Assembly: GCF_023100845.1 (NCBI RefSeq)
Contig: NZ_CP095864.1
Span: 3,100,001 to 3,164,000, forward strand
Length of the DNA: 64,000 bases
Direction: 5' to 3'
From: Gordonia sp. PP30
GTDB taxonomy: Bacteria > Actinomycetota > Actinomycetes > Mycobacteriales > Mycobacteriaceae
Below, one piece after another: positions 26,062-35,033 of this stretch (positions are counted from its first letter, which is position 1; the number at the start of each line of letters is the position of its first letter). The notes beneath the pieces were generated by a model. It was given only the letters and a program-made list of their open reading frames with translations, had not been told where the DNA came from and ran no database searches. The position numbers were made by a program, and so were the translations under genes.

Positions 26062-26739
26062 ATGAAGAAGACCATCCTGGTCTTCGCGGCGGTTTTCGCC
26101 GCGATCATCGCCCTGGTGGGCGTCGGACAGGGCACCGCGCAGGCCGCACCCCCGAAGACGGCGGTCGGCGGCGGTACGCCCATCCTGATCCTCAAGGGCG
26201 GCAACAACGCGGCGGCGTGCACCGTCACCGCCGTGGGCCGGCCCACCTCGGGCAAGCACCGCGGCGAGCTGATCGCCCTGACCGCAGGCCACTGCGGCAA
26301 GGTGGGCCAGCGCGTGCTGTCCGAGCAGTACCCGAACCGCGGTGACATCGGCAAGTTCGTCGTGAGCGACGACGACCTGGACATCGCCGTCATCCAGCTC
26401 TACCCGGACAAGGTCCGCCCGGTCCGCACCGTCGGCGGCGTCACCATCACCGGCATCAGCACCGCACCGGTCAACTTCCCGACCGTCATCTGCAAGGAGG
26501 GCCGCACCACCGGTCACACCTGCGGTGTCACCTGGTTCTCCGACAACGTCGCGCACTTCTCGCAGATGTGCGTGATCGAGGGCGACTCGGGCAGCCCGGT
26601 GGTCGTGGGCACCAAGCTGGTCGGCATGGTCAACGCCTACTACTTCGTCTCCTGCCTCGGCCCGGAGACCGGTACCAACATGAACGTCATCATGAAGCGC
26701 CTGAACCAGCACGGCTACGGCAACTTCCGCGTCGTCTGA
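26062..26739 (+). CDS. Secreted chymotrypsin-like serine protease
   Basis: 225 residues from the ATG at 26062. A Sec signal peptide (KK then a hydrophobic core, AIIALVGVGQGTAQAAP) has a likely cut after AQA. The mature part has the S1 triad: His in LTAGHCGK, Asp in DDDLDIAVIQL and Ser in IEGDSGSPVVV. Cysteines around ICKEGRTTGHTCG and MCVIEGDSG could form disulphides. About 195 mature residues is small but complete for actinobacterial S1E-like proteases. It acts outside the cell; the substrate is unknown. A strong terminator follows. Confidence 0.88.
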   Translation: MKKTILVFAAVFAAIIALVGVGQGTAQAAPPKTAVGGGTPILILKGGNNAAACTVTAVGRPTSGKHRGELIALTAGHCGKVGQRVLSEQYPNRGDIGKFVVSDDDLDIAVIQLYPDKVRPVRTVGGVTITGISTAPVNFPTVICKEGRTTGHTCGVTWFSDNVAHFSQMCVIEGDSGSPVVVGTKLVGMVNAYYFVSCLGPETGTNMNVIMKRLNQHGYGNFRVV

Positions 26740-26756
26740 CCGACGCCGCACAGCAG

Positions 26757-26802
26757 ACGACGAAGGGCGGTCCGGGGCTCCCCGGCCGCCCTTCGTCGTT
26801 TG
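26757..26802 (+). terminator. Protease gene terminator
   Basis: A 14-bp stem, ACGACGAAGGGCGG (26757-26770) and CCGCCCTTCGTCGT (26786-26799), with a smaller CCGGGG/CCCCGG stem in its loop, followed by TTT. It is only 18 bp after the protease stop. Confidence 0.85.
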
Positions 26803-26858
26803 CGTATCCGGTCACGGAGTTCTGCCGCGTCCCGCGGTCCGGGGCTCGAGGGCGGCGG

Positions 26859-27467
26859 TCAGCCGAGGAGGGCCTTCTCGGCGCCGATGGTGGTGTCGTC
26901 GCCGTGGCCCGTGTGCACGACGGTCTCGTCCGGGAGGCCGTAGAGACGATCGCGGATCGACTCCTCGAGCACCTCGCGGCTGGAGAACGACCGGCCGGTG
27001 GCGCCCGGGCCGCCGTGGAACAGGGTGTCGCCGGTGAACACGGCGCCCAGGTCCGGCGCGTAGAGGCACACCCCGCCCGGCGCGTGGCCGGGGGTGTGGA
27101 TCACCGTCAGCGTGGTGCCGCCGACTTCGATCTCCTGCCCGTCGGCCAGGTCCGCGTCCCACGACCGGCCCGGGTGGGTGAGTTCCCACAGCGGCGCGTC
27201 GTCGGGATGCAGCCAGATCGGGGCGCCGGTCGCCTCGGCCAGCTCCGGCGCGTAGCGGACGTGGTCGTCGTGCGCGTGGGTGCAGACGATGGCGAGCACC
27301 TTCCGGTCGCCGACGACGTCCAGGATCTCGGAGACCGAGTGCGGGGCATCGAGCACGATGCACTCGGTGTCGTCGCCGATCACCCAGACGTTGTTGTCGA
27401 CGTCGAAGGTCTCCCCGTCCAGGCTGAAGGTGCCGGACGTCACCGCGTGGTCGACGCGTGCCGGCAT
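26859..27467 (-). CDS. MBL-fold metallo-hydrolase
   Basis: 202 residues. The zinc motif is CTHAHDDHVRYAPEL (HxHxDH), with further ligands in HTPGHAPGG and FTGDTLFHGGPG and a C-terminal HTGHGDDTTIG. It overlaps the stop of the mycothiol-dependent dehydrogenase by one base (TGATG). The same pair, Rv2259-Rv2260, occurs in mycobacteria. A glyoxalase II-like role, hydrolysing the S-formylmycothiol made by the partner, is inferred from the pairing. Confidence 0.88.
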   Translation of the reverse strand: MPARVDHAVTSGTFSLDGETFDVDNNVWVIGDDTECIVLDAPHSVSEILDVVGDRKVLAIVCTHAHDDHVRYAPELAEATGAPIWLHPDDAPLWELTHPGRSWDADLADGQEIEVGGTTLTVIHTPGHAPGGVCLYAPDLGAVFTGDTLFHGGPGATGRSFSSREVLEESIRDRLYGLPDETVVHTGHGDDTTIGAEKALLG

Positions 27468-28582
27468 CAGAGGACCACCACCGAGCGCAGCACATCGCCG
27501 TGATGCATCTTCTCGAACGCGGCCTCGACGTCGCCGATGCCGATCTCCTCGGTGACGAAAGCGTCCAGGTCGAGCCGGCCGTTCCGGTACAGGTCGACGA
27601 GCATCGGGAAGTCCTTGCTGGGCAGGCAGTCGCCGTACCAGCTGGACTTGAGCTGCCCGCCGCGGCCGAAGACGTCGATCAGCGGGATCTCCGGGACCTT
27701 CATCTCCGGGTTCGGCACGCCGACCAGCACCACGGTGCCGGCCAGGTCGCGGGCGTAGAAGGCCTGCTTCCAGGTCTCCGGGCGGCCCACCGCGTCGACG
27801 ACGACGTCGGCGCCCTCGGCGCCCGGGTAGTACTTGTCGCAGATCTCGGCGATGGCCTCGACCGGATCGACCTTCGACGAGTCGACGGTGTGGGTGGCGC
27901 CGAGTTCCTTGGCCTTCTCCAGCTTCTTGGCGTCGATGTCGACCGCGATGATCGGCATCGAACCGGCCAGCGAAGCACCGGCGATCGCGGCGACACCGAC
28001 GCCGCCGCAGCCGATCACTGCGACGGACTTGCCGCGTCCGGCCTCACCGGTGTTGATCGCCGCGCCGAGGCCGGCCATCACGCCGCAGCCGAGCAGCCCG
28101 GCCGCGGCCGGGCTGGCCTCCGGGTCGACCTTGGTGCACTGTCCGGCGGCGACCAGCGTCTTCTCGATGAACGCGCCGATGCCGAGCGCCGGGCTCAGCT
28201 CGGTGCCCGCACCCTCGCCGTCGGCGATGGTCATCTTCTGCTCGGCGTTCTTCGAGTTGAAGCAGTACTTCGGCTCGCCGCGGCGGCAGGCGCGGCACTC
28301 ACCGCAGACGGCGCGCCAGTTGAGGACGACGAAGTCGCCCGGCTCCACCTCGGTCACGCCCTCGCCGACGGTCTCCACGATGCCCGCGGCCTCGTGGCCG
28401 AGCAGGAACGGGAACTCGTCGTTGATGCCGCCCTCGCGGTAGTGCAGATCGGTGTGGCAGACACCGCAGGTCAGGATCTTCACGACGGCCTCGCCCGGCC
28501 CGGGGTCGGGCACGGTGATGTTGACGAGTTCCACCGGTGCACCCTTGGCGCGGGCGATGACTCCCTGGACGACCTGGCTCAT
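27467..28582 (-). CDS. mscR: S-(hydroxymethyl)mycothiol dehydrogenase / nitrosomycothiol reductase
   Basis: 371-residue zinc-dependent MDR dehydrogenase that oxidises the formaldehyde-mycothiol adduct and reduces S-nitrosomycothiol. Catalytic zinc ligands are in [14 protein letters not shown] and [12 protein letters not shown]. The structural zinc cysteines are [15 protein letters not shown] (about 95-110). The NAD site is [17 protein letters not shown]. It indicates a mycothiol-producing host. It leads the two-gene unit with the MBL hydrolase. GAGAGG lies about 6 nt before the ATG. Confidence 0.93.
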   Translation of the reverse strand: MSQVVQGVIARAKGAPVELVNITVPDPGPGEAVVKILTCGVCHTDLHYREGGINDEFPFLLGHEAAGIVETVGEGVTEVEPGDFVVLNWRAVCGECRACRRGEPKYCFNSKNAEQKMTIADGEGAGTELSPALGIGAFIEKTLVAAGQCTKVDPEASPAAAGLLGCGVMAGLGAAINTGEAGRGKSVAVIGCGGVGVAAIAGASLAGSMPIIAVDIDAKKLEKAKELGATHTVDSSKVDPVEAIAEICDKYYPGAEGADVVVDAVGRPETWKQAFYARDLAGTVVLVGVPNPEMKVPEIPLIDVFGRGGQLKSSWYGDCLPSKDFPMLVDLYRNGRLDLDAFVTEEIGIGDVEAAFEKMHHGDVLRSVVVL

Positions 28583-28617
28583 AGATACCTCTCCTTCATG
28601 TGGTCATGGTTCATGAT

Positions 28618-28653
28618 GTTGCATTATGTGATGCCTAGTTGCAGTATGTGCTG
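28618..28653. promoter_or_regulatory. Direct repeat upstream of mscR
   Basis: GTTGCATTATGTGATG (28618-28633) and GTTGCAGTATGTGCTG (28638-28653) are 16-bp direct repeats with two mismatches, two helix turns apart, in the 102 bp upstream of mscR. The AT-rich composition and phase suggest tandem binding sites for a regulator, or two overlapping promoters; the minus strand holds CATAAT and CATACT. Confidence 0.5.
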
Positions 28654-28684
28654 CCACCGGCGGTCTGTGCGGGAAACGGTCCGG

Positions 28685-30382
28685 TCAGCGTTTACCCGGC
28701 CGTAGCCCGCCGGGCAGTCGCACCTTCTTCTCCGGCTTCTTGTCGGCCGCCGCGACGGCGGCCGGCGCGGGCGAGGTGACCGGCGGCTTCCCGGCCGGCT
28801 TGCCCTGATCGGCCAGGGCCTGACCGGAGACCATGTGCGCCACCCGGCCCATGTGCCGCTGCACGGTGGCGATCTCCCGGACCGTCTGCTCGATGACGCT
28901 GCGCTCAATGGGGGTCAGCTCATCGAGGTCGATCAGGTCGTCCGGCGTCCGGCCCTCCTCGGTCTGCCGCAGCTGATGCTCGAGGCGGAGCAGCTGGAGC
29001 TCGTCGAACGCCTCGACGAGGCGGCGGGCGGACCGGTCGGACAGCACCTTGGACCCGGCGGCGACACGCAGCCGGTTCGTGGTGTGCAGTTCGGCCGAGC
29101 CGACGCTCAGGGCCGCCCAGCGTGCGACGTTCACGATGGGCAGCAGGCCGCGGGCCTTGATGTCGAAGGTCTCGCCGCGGCCGGTGATCCGGTCGCGCAC
29201 CGACATCAGCCGGGCACGGCGCGAGAGCGAATCGATCAGCAGCAGTTCGACGGTCGCCGGGTGACTGTTGAAGTCGCTGAACACGCGGGCCGGTTCCGGC
29301 AGGCTCGGATCGCCGAAGATGGGCCGGGCGTCGACCATCAGGCACGCCATGATGGTGCCCTGGTTGGCCTGCGGGTTGGCCAGCCAGCCCTGCGCCGCCG
29401 CCCGCCACTGCGAATGCGTGCGGGAGAAGCCCTTGTGCGACGGGAACGCGCGATTGGCATCGATACTGATCCCGCACTCGGTGAGCACCTCACCCACCGC
29501 CGCGAACGCCTCCCGGTAGCTCGGGATCTCGTCTTCGTACTCGTCGGCGAAGGTGACCGCCGCATCGACGTCGGACGAGATCACCGCCTCGCGACGGCCG
29601 TTGCTGCCGAGGGAGAGCCACGTGAACGCATCGACGGACAGGTCGTCGCGCTCGGCGAAGACCAGGGTGATGGCGCGCCGGATGATCGAGTCGACGATCG
29701 CCGAGTTCACGGTGATCACACGATCGGCGGCCAGACCGCGCGCGAGCAGGTCGCCGAGCATCGCCGGCACCCGCCGGGCGTGGCGGATCAGGTCGGCGAC
29801 GGTGTGGGACTGGCGGATCTGCTCGTTGATGCTGACGCCCGCGGTGGTGGGCGCGAGCATGAAGTCACGCTCCCCGACCGCGCCGACCAGCCGGCCGTCG
29901 TCGCCCTTCACCAGGAGGAATTCGACGTCGCGGTCGAGCATCTCGATCAGCGCGTCGCCGGTGGGCATGATGCGGGGCACCGTGGCGGCGGGGAACGCCA
30001 TCACCTCGCCGGCCGGGGTCTGCCGGGACAGGCCCTCGGCGAGGACCCGGCGGCGCAGCGCCTCGTCGGTCACCAGACCGAATCCGCGATCCCCGGCATG
30101 CACCGCGGCGTACGGGAGCGCCCGTTCGGTCATCCGCCGCGCCACCTCGGTGACCGGCGTCGCCTCCCCCACCACCAGCGGCTCCTGCTGCACCAGGTCG
30201 GCGACGAGTGTGTAGATCGGCTGCGCGGCCTTGAGTCCGCGCACCCGCGTGATGTGCTCGGACAGGAACCGGGCGCCACCGCGCGAGGTGAACGCACCGA
30301 TCGCCACATCGACCGGCAACCGCACCACGGTCGTCGCGGTGTCGGCGACCGCTCGCGGGCCGACCGGCTCCTCGGCGAGCAC
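28685..30382 (-). CDS. DUF294 nucleotidyltransferase-like protein with CBS domains
   Basis: 565 residues from a GTG at 30382. Two CBS domains (about 60-180) are followed by a DUF294 nucleotidyltransferase domain with the motif SLGSNGRREAVISSDVDAAVTF (GS..GR.E, D-x-D) at about 255, a DUF294 C-terminal helical domain (about 370-510), and a Pro/Ala/Lys tail. The first 50 residues look like the C-terminal half of a cyclic-nucleotide-binding domain. That similarity continues about 20 codons upstream (WVAEGPADRYRRGAALGF), where no start codon is in frame, so the N-terminus may be eroded. The role is unknown, probably signalling. Confidence 0.82.
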   Translation of the reverse strand: MLAEEPVGPRAVADTATTVVRLPVDVAIGAFTSRGGARFLSEHITRVRGLKAAQPIYTLVADLVQQEPLVVGEATPVTEVARRMTERALPYAAVHAGDRGFGLVTDEALRRRVLAEGLSRQTPAGEVMAFPAATVPRIMPTGDALIEMLDRDVEFLLVKGDDGRLVGAVGERDFMLAPTTAGVSINEQIRQSHTVADLIRHARRVPAMLGDLLARGLAADRVITVNSAIVDSIIRRAITLVFAERDDLSVDAFTWLSLGSNGRREAVISSDVDAAVTFADEYEDEIPSYREAFAAVGEVLTECGISIDANRAFPSHKGFSRTHSQWRAAAQGWLANPQANQGTIMACLMVDARPIFGDPSLPEPARVFSDFNSHPATVELLLIDSLSRRARLMSVRDRITGRGETFDIKARGLLPIVNVARWAALSVGSAELHTTNRLRVAAGSKVLSDRSARRLVEAFDELQLLRLEHQLRQTEEGRTPDDLIDLDELTPIERSVIEQTVREIATVQRHMGRVAHMVSGQALADQGKPAGKPPVTSPAPAAVAAADKKPEKKVRLPGGLRPGKR

Positions 30383-30473
30383 CGCGGTGAACCCCAGCGC
30401 CGCACCGCGCCGGTAGCGGTCGGCGGGTCCCTCGGCGACCCACCGAGTCAGCGGGCGAGAATCCGCCCGCCGC

Positions 30474-31151
30474 CTACGACGTGGCCCAGCGGCCGCGGGT
30501 CTGGCTGATGTGCTCGCGCAGCAGCACCTCGACGGCCGCCGGGTCGTGGGCCGCCAGCGCGTCGACGATGGCGTAGTGCTCGCGCGCCGACTCGGTCAGC
30601 TGGCCCGATTCGGCCAGACCCGCCAGGCCGAACAGCCGGGTGTTGGCGCGCAGTTCGGAGATCACCGCGACCGCGCGCTCATTGCCGGCGTACCCGAGGA
30701 TGCGCAGGTGGAACGCGCGGTCGGCCTCGGTGTAGGCGACCAGGTCACCGGCCGCGGCGTTCTCCACGATCGCGTCGGCCAGCGCACGCAGCTCCGGGAA
30801 GTCCTCGTCCGGGATGGCGAGCGCGGCCTGCGCGGTGAGCACCGGCTCGATCAGCATCCGGAGTTCGGTGATGTCGTCGAGTTCGGCCTCGCCCACCTCG
30901 GTGACCCGATAGCCCTTGTTGGGCACGGTGGTGACCAGGTTCTCGCGCACCAGATCGAGCATCGCCTCCCGGACCGGTGTCGCCGACACGCCGAACCGCT
31001 CCCCCAGCGCCGGGGCCGAGTAGACCTCGCCCGGGGCCAGTTCACCGGAGACGATGGCCGCCCGCAGCGCGCGGGTCACCTGCTCGCGAAGACTGAGCGT
31101 CGCGAACTGGCGCAGATTGGTGATGTTCACCGTCGCCTCCGCCCCGCTCAT
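30474..31151 (-). CDS. GntR/FCD-family regulator of the hydroxyproline operon
   Basis: 225 residues. N-terminal winged helix (about 18-80, SLREQVTRALRAAIVSGELAPGEVYSAPALGERFGVSATPVREAML) and a C-terminal FCD metal-binding helical domain (about 95-220, with DRAFHLRILGYAGN and REHYAIVDALAAHD). It is the last gene of an overlapping eight-gene operon; its ATG overlaps the stop of the FAD subunit gene (ATGA). It probably represses this operon through the inverted TGTGACA sites upstream of the first gene, with hydroxyproline or a pathway intermediate as effector (inference). Confidence 0.9.
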   Translation of the reverse strand: MSGAEATVNITNLRQFATLSLREQVTRALRAAIVSGELAPGEVYSAPALGERFGVSATPVREAMLDLVRENLVTTVPNKGYRVTEVGEAELDDITELRMLIEPVLTAQAALAIPDEDFPELRALADAIVENAAAGDLVAYTEADRAFHLRILGYAGNERAVAVISELRANTRLFGLAGLAESGQLTESAREHYAIVDALAAHDPAAVEVLLREHISQTRGRWATS

Positions 31152-32605
31152 TCGCTCGCCCCGGCCAGTTCGCCGACCGTGATCGGCGCGGCGATGGTGC
31201 GCTTGGCGACCGACGCCAGCTCCGGCGCGCCGGGCACACCGTCGCGGGCGGTGATGCAGGCGGTCGCGAAGCCGCAGACCCGGCCCTGGCACCAGCCCAT
31301 CCCGGGCCGCGCGACGAGCTTGGCCAGGCGCGGGTCGTCGGCGCCGAGGTCGTCGTGCGCCGTGCACAGGTCGCCGTAGCTCACCTCCTCGCAGCGGCAG
31401 ACGACGGTGTCGGACCGCAGCAGTTCGGGCCAGTGACCGGGCACCGGGTGCGCGGTGTGCATGGCGGCGGCGAAGCGCCGTCCGTTGCCGATCTTCCGGG
31501 TCAGCCGCCGCACCGCGCGGGCATCCGGCGCGGCGAATCCGAGGTCGTCGGCGACGGTCAGACCGGCCAGCTCCCCCTCGGCGAGGGCGAGGGCGGCGCC
31601 ACCGACACCGGTGGCCTCACCCGCCACGTAGACGCCGTCGACGCCGGTCCGCTGCCGGTGATCCACGACGGCCACCAGCGATCCGTCGACGTCGACCCGG
31701 GTCGACGCACCGGCCGCGAGCACCAGCTCCATCGACGGGGTGAAACCCCAGCCGAAGGCGACCAGGTCGGCCTCGACGGTGCGCGCCGATCCGGGGATCA
31801 CCCGGCCGGCGGCGTCCACCCGCGCCAGGCGGGCCGCGGTGACCCGATCGTCGCCGGTGATCTCGGTGACCACCGTTCGTGTCTTGTAGGGGATGCGGTG
31901 ACGCGCGAGGTGATACGCGTATTCGACGCCCTCGAGGGCCTTGCTCGGCACGGCCGCCGCGTCGAGCGGCCGGCGGGACCAGCCGCGCACCACCCCGGCG
32001 GCCTCGCAGACCGCGACCACGTCCGCGCCGGCCTGGGCGAGCCCGGCCGCCACCGGAAGCAGGAAGGGCCCGGTCCCGGCCACCACCGCGCGGGTGCCCG
32101 CCAGGCTGCGGTTGGCCTTCAGCAGCGCTTGCACGCCGCCGGCGGCCATCACGCCGGGCAGGTCCCAGCCGGGCACCGGCAGCTGCCGGTCGTACCCGCC
32201 CGGGCACAGGATCACCGCGCACGCCGCGACGCACTCACCGCGTCCGGCACCGGCGAACGACCCGGTCAGGTGCAGGGCGAACCTCGACCGGTCCGCGGTC
32301 GGCGGCTCCAGGAACCAGACCTGCCGGGAGAAGTGCTCGTCGATCCGGCCGCGGCCCGGACCGTCGGTGTGCTGGGCGCGCAGCCGCGCGCGCAGCGCGG
32401 TGAACCGCGTCCACAGATGCTGTCCACGGCCCTCGTCGGCGACCGGAACGTTCTCATCGGGGTGCCGCCAGAACTGACCGCCCGGCTGGGCGGCGGCATC
32501 GATCAGCGCCACCCGCATGCCGGCCTCGGCGGCCGCGACCGCCGCCGCCAGTCCGGCGGGCCCGGCGCCGACGACCGCGACGTCGTACGTCTGCTGTTCA
32601 GTCAC
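31148..32605 (-). CDS. Hydroxyproline dehydrogenase-type FAD/NAD oxidoreductase, alpha subunit
   Basis: 485 residues with an N-terminal FAD motif VAVVGAGPAGLAAAVAAAEAG, a second dinucleotide site (AVVAGTGPFLLPVAAGLAQAG) and a C-terminal BFD-like [2Fe-2S] segment with VCRCEEVSYGDL and GMGWCQGRVCG. This is the HcnB/OoxA plan found in heterotrimeric D-hydroxyproline and opine dehydrogenases. It works with the small ferredoxin-like subunit (8-bp overlap) and the DAO-type beta subunit encoded just upstream. Confidence 0.88.
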   Translation of the reverse strand: MTEQQTYDVAVVGAGPAGLAAAVAAAEAGMRVALIDAAAQPGGQFWRHPDENVPVADEGRGQHLWTRFTALRARLRAQHTDGPGRGRIDEHFSRQVWFLEPPTADRSRFALHLTGSFAGAGRGECVAACAVILCPGGYDRQLPVPGWDLPGVMAAGGVQALLKANRSLAGTRAVVAGTGPFLLPVAAGLAQAGADVVAVCEAAGVVRGWSRRPLDAAAVPSKALEGVEYAYHLARHRIPYKTRTVVTEITGDDRVTAARLARVDAAGRVIPGSARTVEADLVAFGWGFTPSMELVLAAGASTRVDVDGSLVAVVDHRQRTGVDGVYVAGEATGVGGAALALAEGELAGLTVADDLGFAAPDARAVRRLTRKIGNGRRFAAAMHTAHPVPGHWPELLRSDTVVCRCEEVSYGDLCTAHDDLGADDPRLAKLVARPGMGWCQGRVCGFATACITARDGVPGAPELASVAKRTIAAPITVGELAGASE

Positions 32606-32873
32606 GCGAATCCACCTCCCGGATACCGCCGCTCTCGCAGGTCATGCCCGCACGCGCCGGAACCATGCACGCGCGCTGATTCGGCGCGCCGTCGACCGTC
32701 AACAGGCAATCGAAGCACACCCCGATACCGCAGAACAGGCCGCGGGGCGCATCGCCGAACCGGGTGTTGCGCCACGACCGGACACCGGCGTCGATGAGCG
32801 CCGCGCCGACGGTCTGGCCGGGACGCGCGTCGATCGGCCGGCCGTCGAATGTGAAACGGGCGGTCTCAGGCAT
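32598..32873 (-). CDS. (2Fe-2S)-binding subunit of the hydroxyproline dehydrogenase
   Basis: 91-residue HcnA/SoxA-like protein. Cluster cysteines: FCGIGVCFDCLLTVDG plus RACMV about 15 residues later. It would pass electrons between the FAD subunits. Its ends overlap both neighbours by 8 bp, which shows tight coupling of the three subunits. Confidence 0.88.
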   Translation of the reverse strand: MPETARFTFDGRPIDARPGQTVGAALIDAGVRSWRNTRFGDAPRGLFCGIGVCFDCLLTVDGAPNQRACMVPARAGMTCESGGIREVDSRD

Positions 32874-34035
32874 GTGCCACCTCCTGCAGGGTCGCCCGGT
32901 CGGCGGCGAACGGGGTCAGGTCGAGATCGGTCGGCGCGCCGGTCATCGCCTGGACCAGCAGCTTCGCCGTACCGACGGACAGGCCGATGCCCGCACCCTC
33001 GTGTCCGGCGGCGTGCCAGAGGCCCGGCGCGCGCGGATCGTCGCCGATCACCGGCAGATGGTCCAGGCAGTACGGCCGGAAGCCGAGGTACGAGCGCATC
33101 ACCGACACCTCGCGTAGCGCCGGGTACAGGCGCAGCGCCTTGGCCGCGATCTCCCGGATCGCCGGGAGCGACGGCGCGCGGTCGAAACCGACGCGTTCCC
33201 GCGACGAACCGATCAGGACGGTGCCGCCGCGCGTGCTCTCGATCACCGTGGACGTCTGGAGTCCGGCGTCGCTGCTCTGTGTGCTGGCGACGTATTCGCC
33301 CGCGTACACCTTGTGGAACACGGTGGGCGGAAGCGGTTCGGTGACCAGCACGAACCCGCGGCGCGGGAACACCGGCATCGAGATGCCGGCCAGCGCCGCC
33401 ACCTCGCCGGCCCACGCGCCTGCGCAGTTCACGACGATCGGCGCGGCGATCGTGCCGCGGCCGGTGACCACGCCGGTCGCGGCGTCGCCGGAGCGGACCA
33501 GACCGGTCACCGGGGTGTCGGTCAGCACCGTCGCCCCGCCCTCGCGCGCCATCCGCAGCAGGTGGGCGGCCAGCAGCACCGGCTGCACCTGGCAGTCCTG
33601 CGGGTAGTAGGCGGCGCCGGCGATGTCCCTGGTCAGATGGGGTTCCAGCGTCGGCACCTCGGTGAGCGGGACGTCGTCGACGACGACCCCGGCAGCCCGC
33701 TGCCGGACCGTCAGCTCGGCCAGTCCGGCCTGTCCCGCGTCGGTCGACGCGACCACCAGACCGCCCTTGAAGTCGAACTCCCACAGTTCCCGGTACTCCA
33801 GCAGTTCACCGGCCCACAGGTCGTGCGAGTAGAGCGCCAGATCGAGCTCCGGACCGGCCTCCTTGTCGGAGACCAGCAGGTTGCCCTCGCAGGCGCTCGA
33901 CGAGCCGGAGACGATGGCCCCGCGCTCCACGACGGTCACCGACAGCCCGGCACGCGTCGCGTACCAGGCGACGGCCGCGCCGACCGCACCCGCCCCGATC
34001 ACCACGACATCGGCGGCGACGCGGGCGGCGCTCAC
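32866..34035 (-). CDS. FAD-dependent D-amino-acid/hydroxyproline dehydrogenase, beta subunit
   Basis: 389 residues from a GTG at 34035 that overlaps the epimerase stop (GTGA). The DAO-family FAD motif VVVIGAGAVGAAVAWYATRAGLS is followed by the substrate domain and the C-terminal GLWHAAGHEGAGIGLSVGTAKL. With the alpha and ferredoxin-like subunits it should oxidise cis-4-hydroxy-D-proline to pyrroline-4-hydroxy-2-carboxylate. Related SoxB-type enzymes act on sarcosine or opines; the operon makes hydroxyproline the best guess. Confidence 0.88.
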   Translation of the reverse strand: MSAARVAADVVVIGAGAVGAAVAWYATRAGLSVTVVERGAIVSGSSSACEGNLLVSDKEAGPELDLALYSHDLWAGELLEYRELWEFDFKGGLVVASTDAGQAGLAELTVRQRAAGVVVDDVPLTEVPTLEPHLTRDIAGAAYYPQDCQVQPVLLAAHLLRMAREGGATVLTDTPVTGLVRSGDAATGVVTGRGTIAAPIVVNCAGAWAGEVAALAGISMPVFPRRGFVLVTEPLPPTVFHKVYAGEYVASTQSSDAGLQTSTVIESTRGGTVLIGSSRERVGFDRAPSLPAIREIAAKALRLYPALREVSVMRSYLGFRPYCLDHLPVIGDDPRAPGLWHAAGHEGAGIGLSVGTAKLLVQAMTGAPTDLDLTPFAADRATLQEVAHA

Positions 34036-35033
34036 AGCTCGAATCCCGTCGGGAAGGGGTCGGTCGGGTCGAGCATGTACTGCGCGGTGCCGGTGATCCA
34101 GGCGCGGCCGGTGATGGTCGGAATCACCGCCTCGAAGTCGCCGACGGTGGTGGTGTCGACCAGCCGACCGGTGAACCGGCTGCCGATGTACGACTCGTTC
34201 AGGAAGTCGGTGTGCAGCGGAAGTTCGCCGCGGGCGTGCAGCTGCGCCATCCGGCCGCTGGTCCCGGTGCCGCAGGGTGAACGGTCGAACCAGCCGGGAT
34301 AGATCGCCATCGCGTGCCGCGAGTGCTTCGCGTCGCTGCCCGGTGCCTTCAGGTAGACGTGGTGGCAGCCGACGATGTCGGGCCGCTCCGGATGCACCGG
34401 CCGGTCCTGTTCGTTGATCGCGTCCATGATCGCCAGACCGGCGTCGAGGAGCCGCTGCTTGGCGGCGCGCTCGAAGGGCAGGCCGAGCGAGTCGAGGTCG
34501 ACGATCGCGTAGAAGTTGCCGCCGAAGGCCATGTCGTAGCCGACCTCGCCGTAACCCGGAACGTCGACCGTGCGGTCGAGCCCGTACGCGAACGACGGCA
34601 CGTTGCGGATCGTCACCGATTCGGCGCGGCCGTCGGTCACCGCCACCTCGCACACCACCAGCCCGGCCGGAGTGTCGAGACGGATGGTGGTGACCGGCTC
34701 GGTCACCTCGACCATCCCGGTCTCCACCAGCACCGTCGCGGTGCCGATGGTGCCGTGACCACACATCGGCAGCAGTCCGGAGACCTCGATGTAGAGGACG
34801 CCGTAGTCGGCGTCCGGCCGGGTCGGCGGCTGCAGGATGGTGCCGCTCATCGCCGAGTGGCCGCGCGGCTCGCGCATCAGGAGCAGGCGCAGGTCGTCGT
34901 TGTTCTCCATGAACCACGTGCGGCGCTCGGCCATCGTCGCGCCGGGGAACACGCCGACCCCGCCGGTGATGACGCGGGTCGGCATGCCCTCGGTGTGCGA
35001 GTCCACCGCGTGGTAGACGTGCGACGTCCTCAC
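34032..35033 (-). CDS. 4-hydroxyproline 2-epimerase
   Basis: 333-residue proline racemase-family enzyme converting trans-4-hydroxy-L-proline to cis-4-hydroxy-D-proline. The two catalytic cysteines are in LLPMCGHGTIGTA (about 90) and FDRSPCGTGTSGRM (about 237), the pattern of bacterial 4HypE. HAVDSHTEGMPTRVI at the N-terminus is also typical. The GTG at 35033 overlaps the dehydrogenase stop. It sits with the dehydrogenase subunits, deaminase and semialdehyde dehydrogenase, a complete pathway. Confidence 0.92.
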   Translation of the reverse strand: MRTSHVYHAVDSHTEGMPTRVITGGVGVFPGATMAERRTWFMENNDDLRLLLMREPRGHSAMSGTILQPPTRPDADYGVLYIEVSGLLPMCGHGTIGTATVLVETGMVEVTEPVTTIRLDTPAGLVVCEVAVTDGRAESVTIRNVPSFAYGLDRTVDVPGYGEVGYDMAFGGNFYAIVDLDSLGLPFERAAKQRLLDAGLAIMDAINEQDRPVHPERPDIVGCHHVYLKAPGSDAKHSRHAMAIYPGWFDRSPCGTGTSGRMAQLHARGELPLHTDFLNESYIGSRFTGRLVDTTTVGDFEAVIPTITGRAWITGTAQYMLDPTDPFPTGFEL

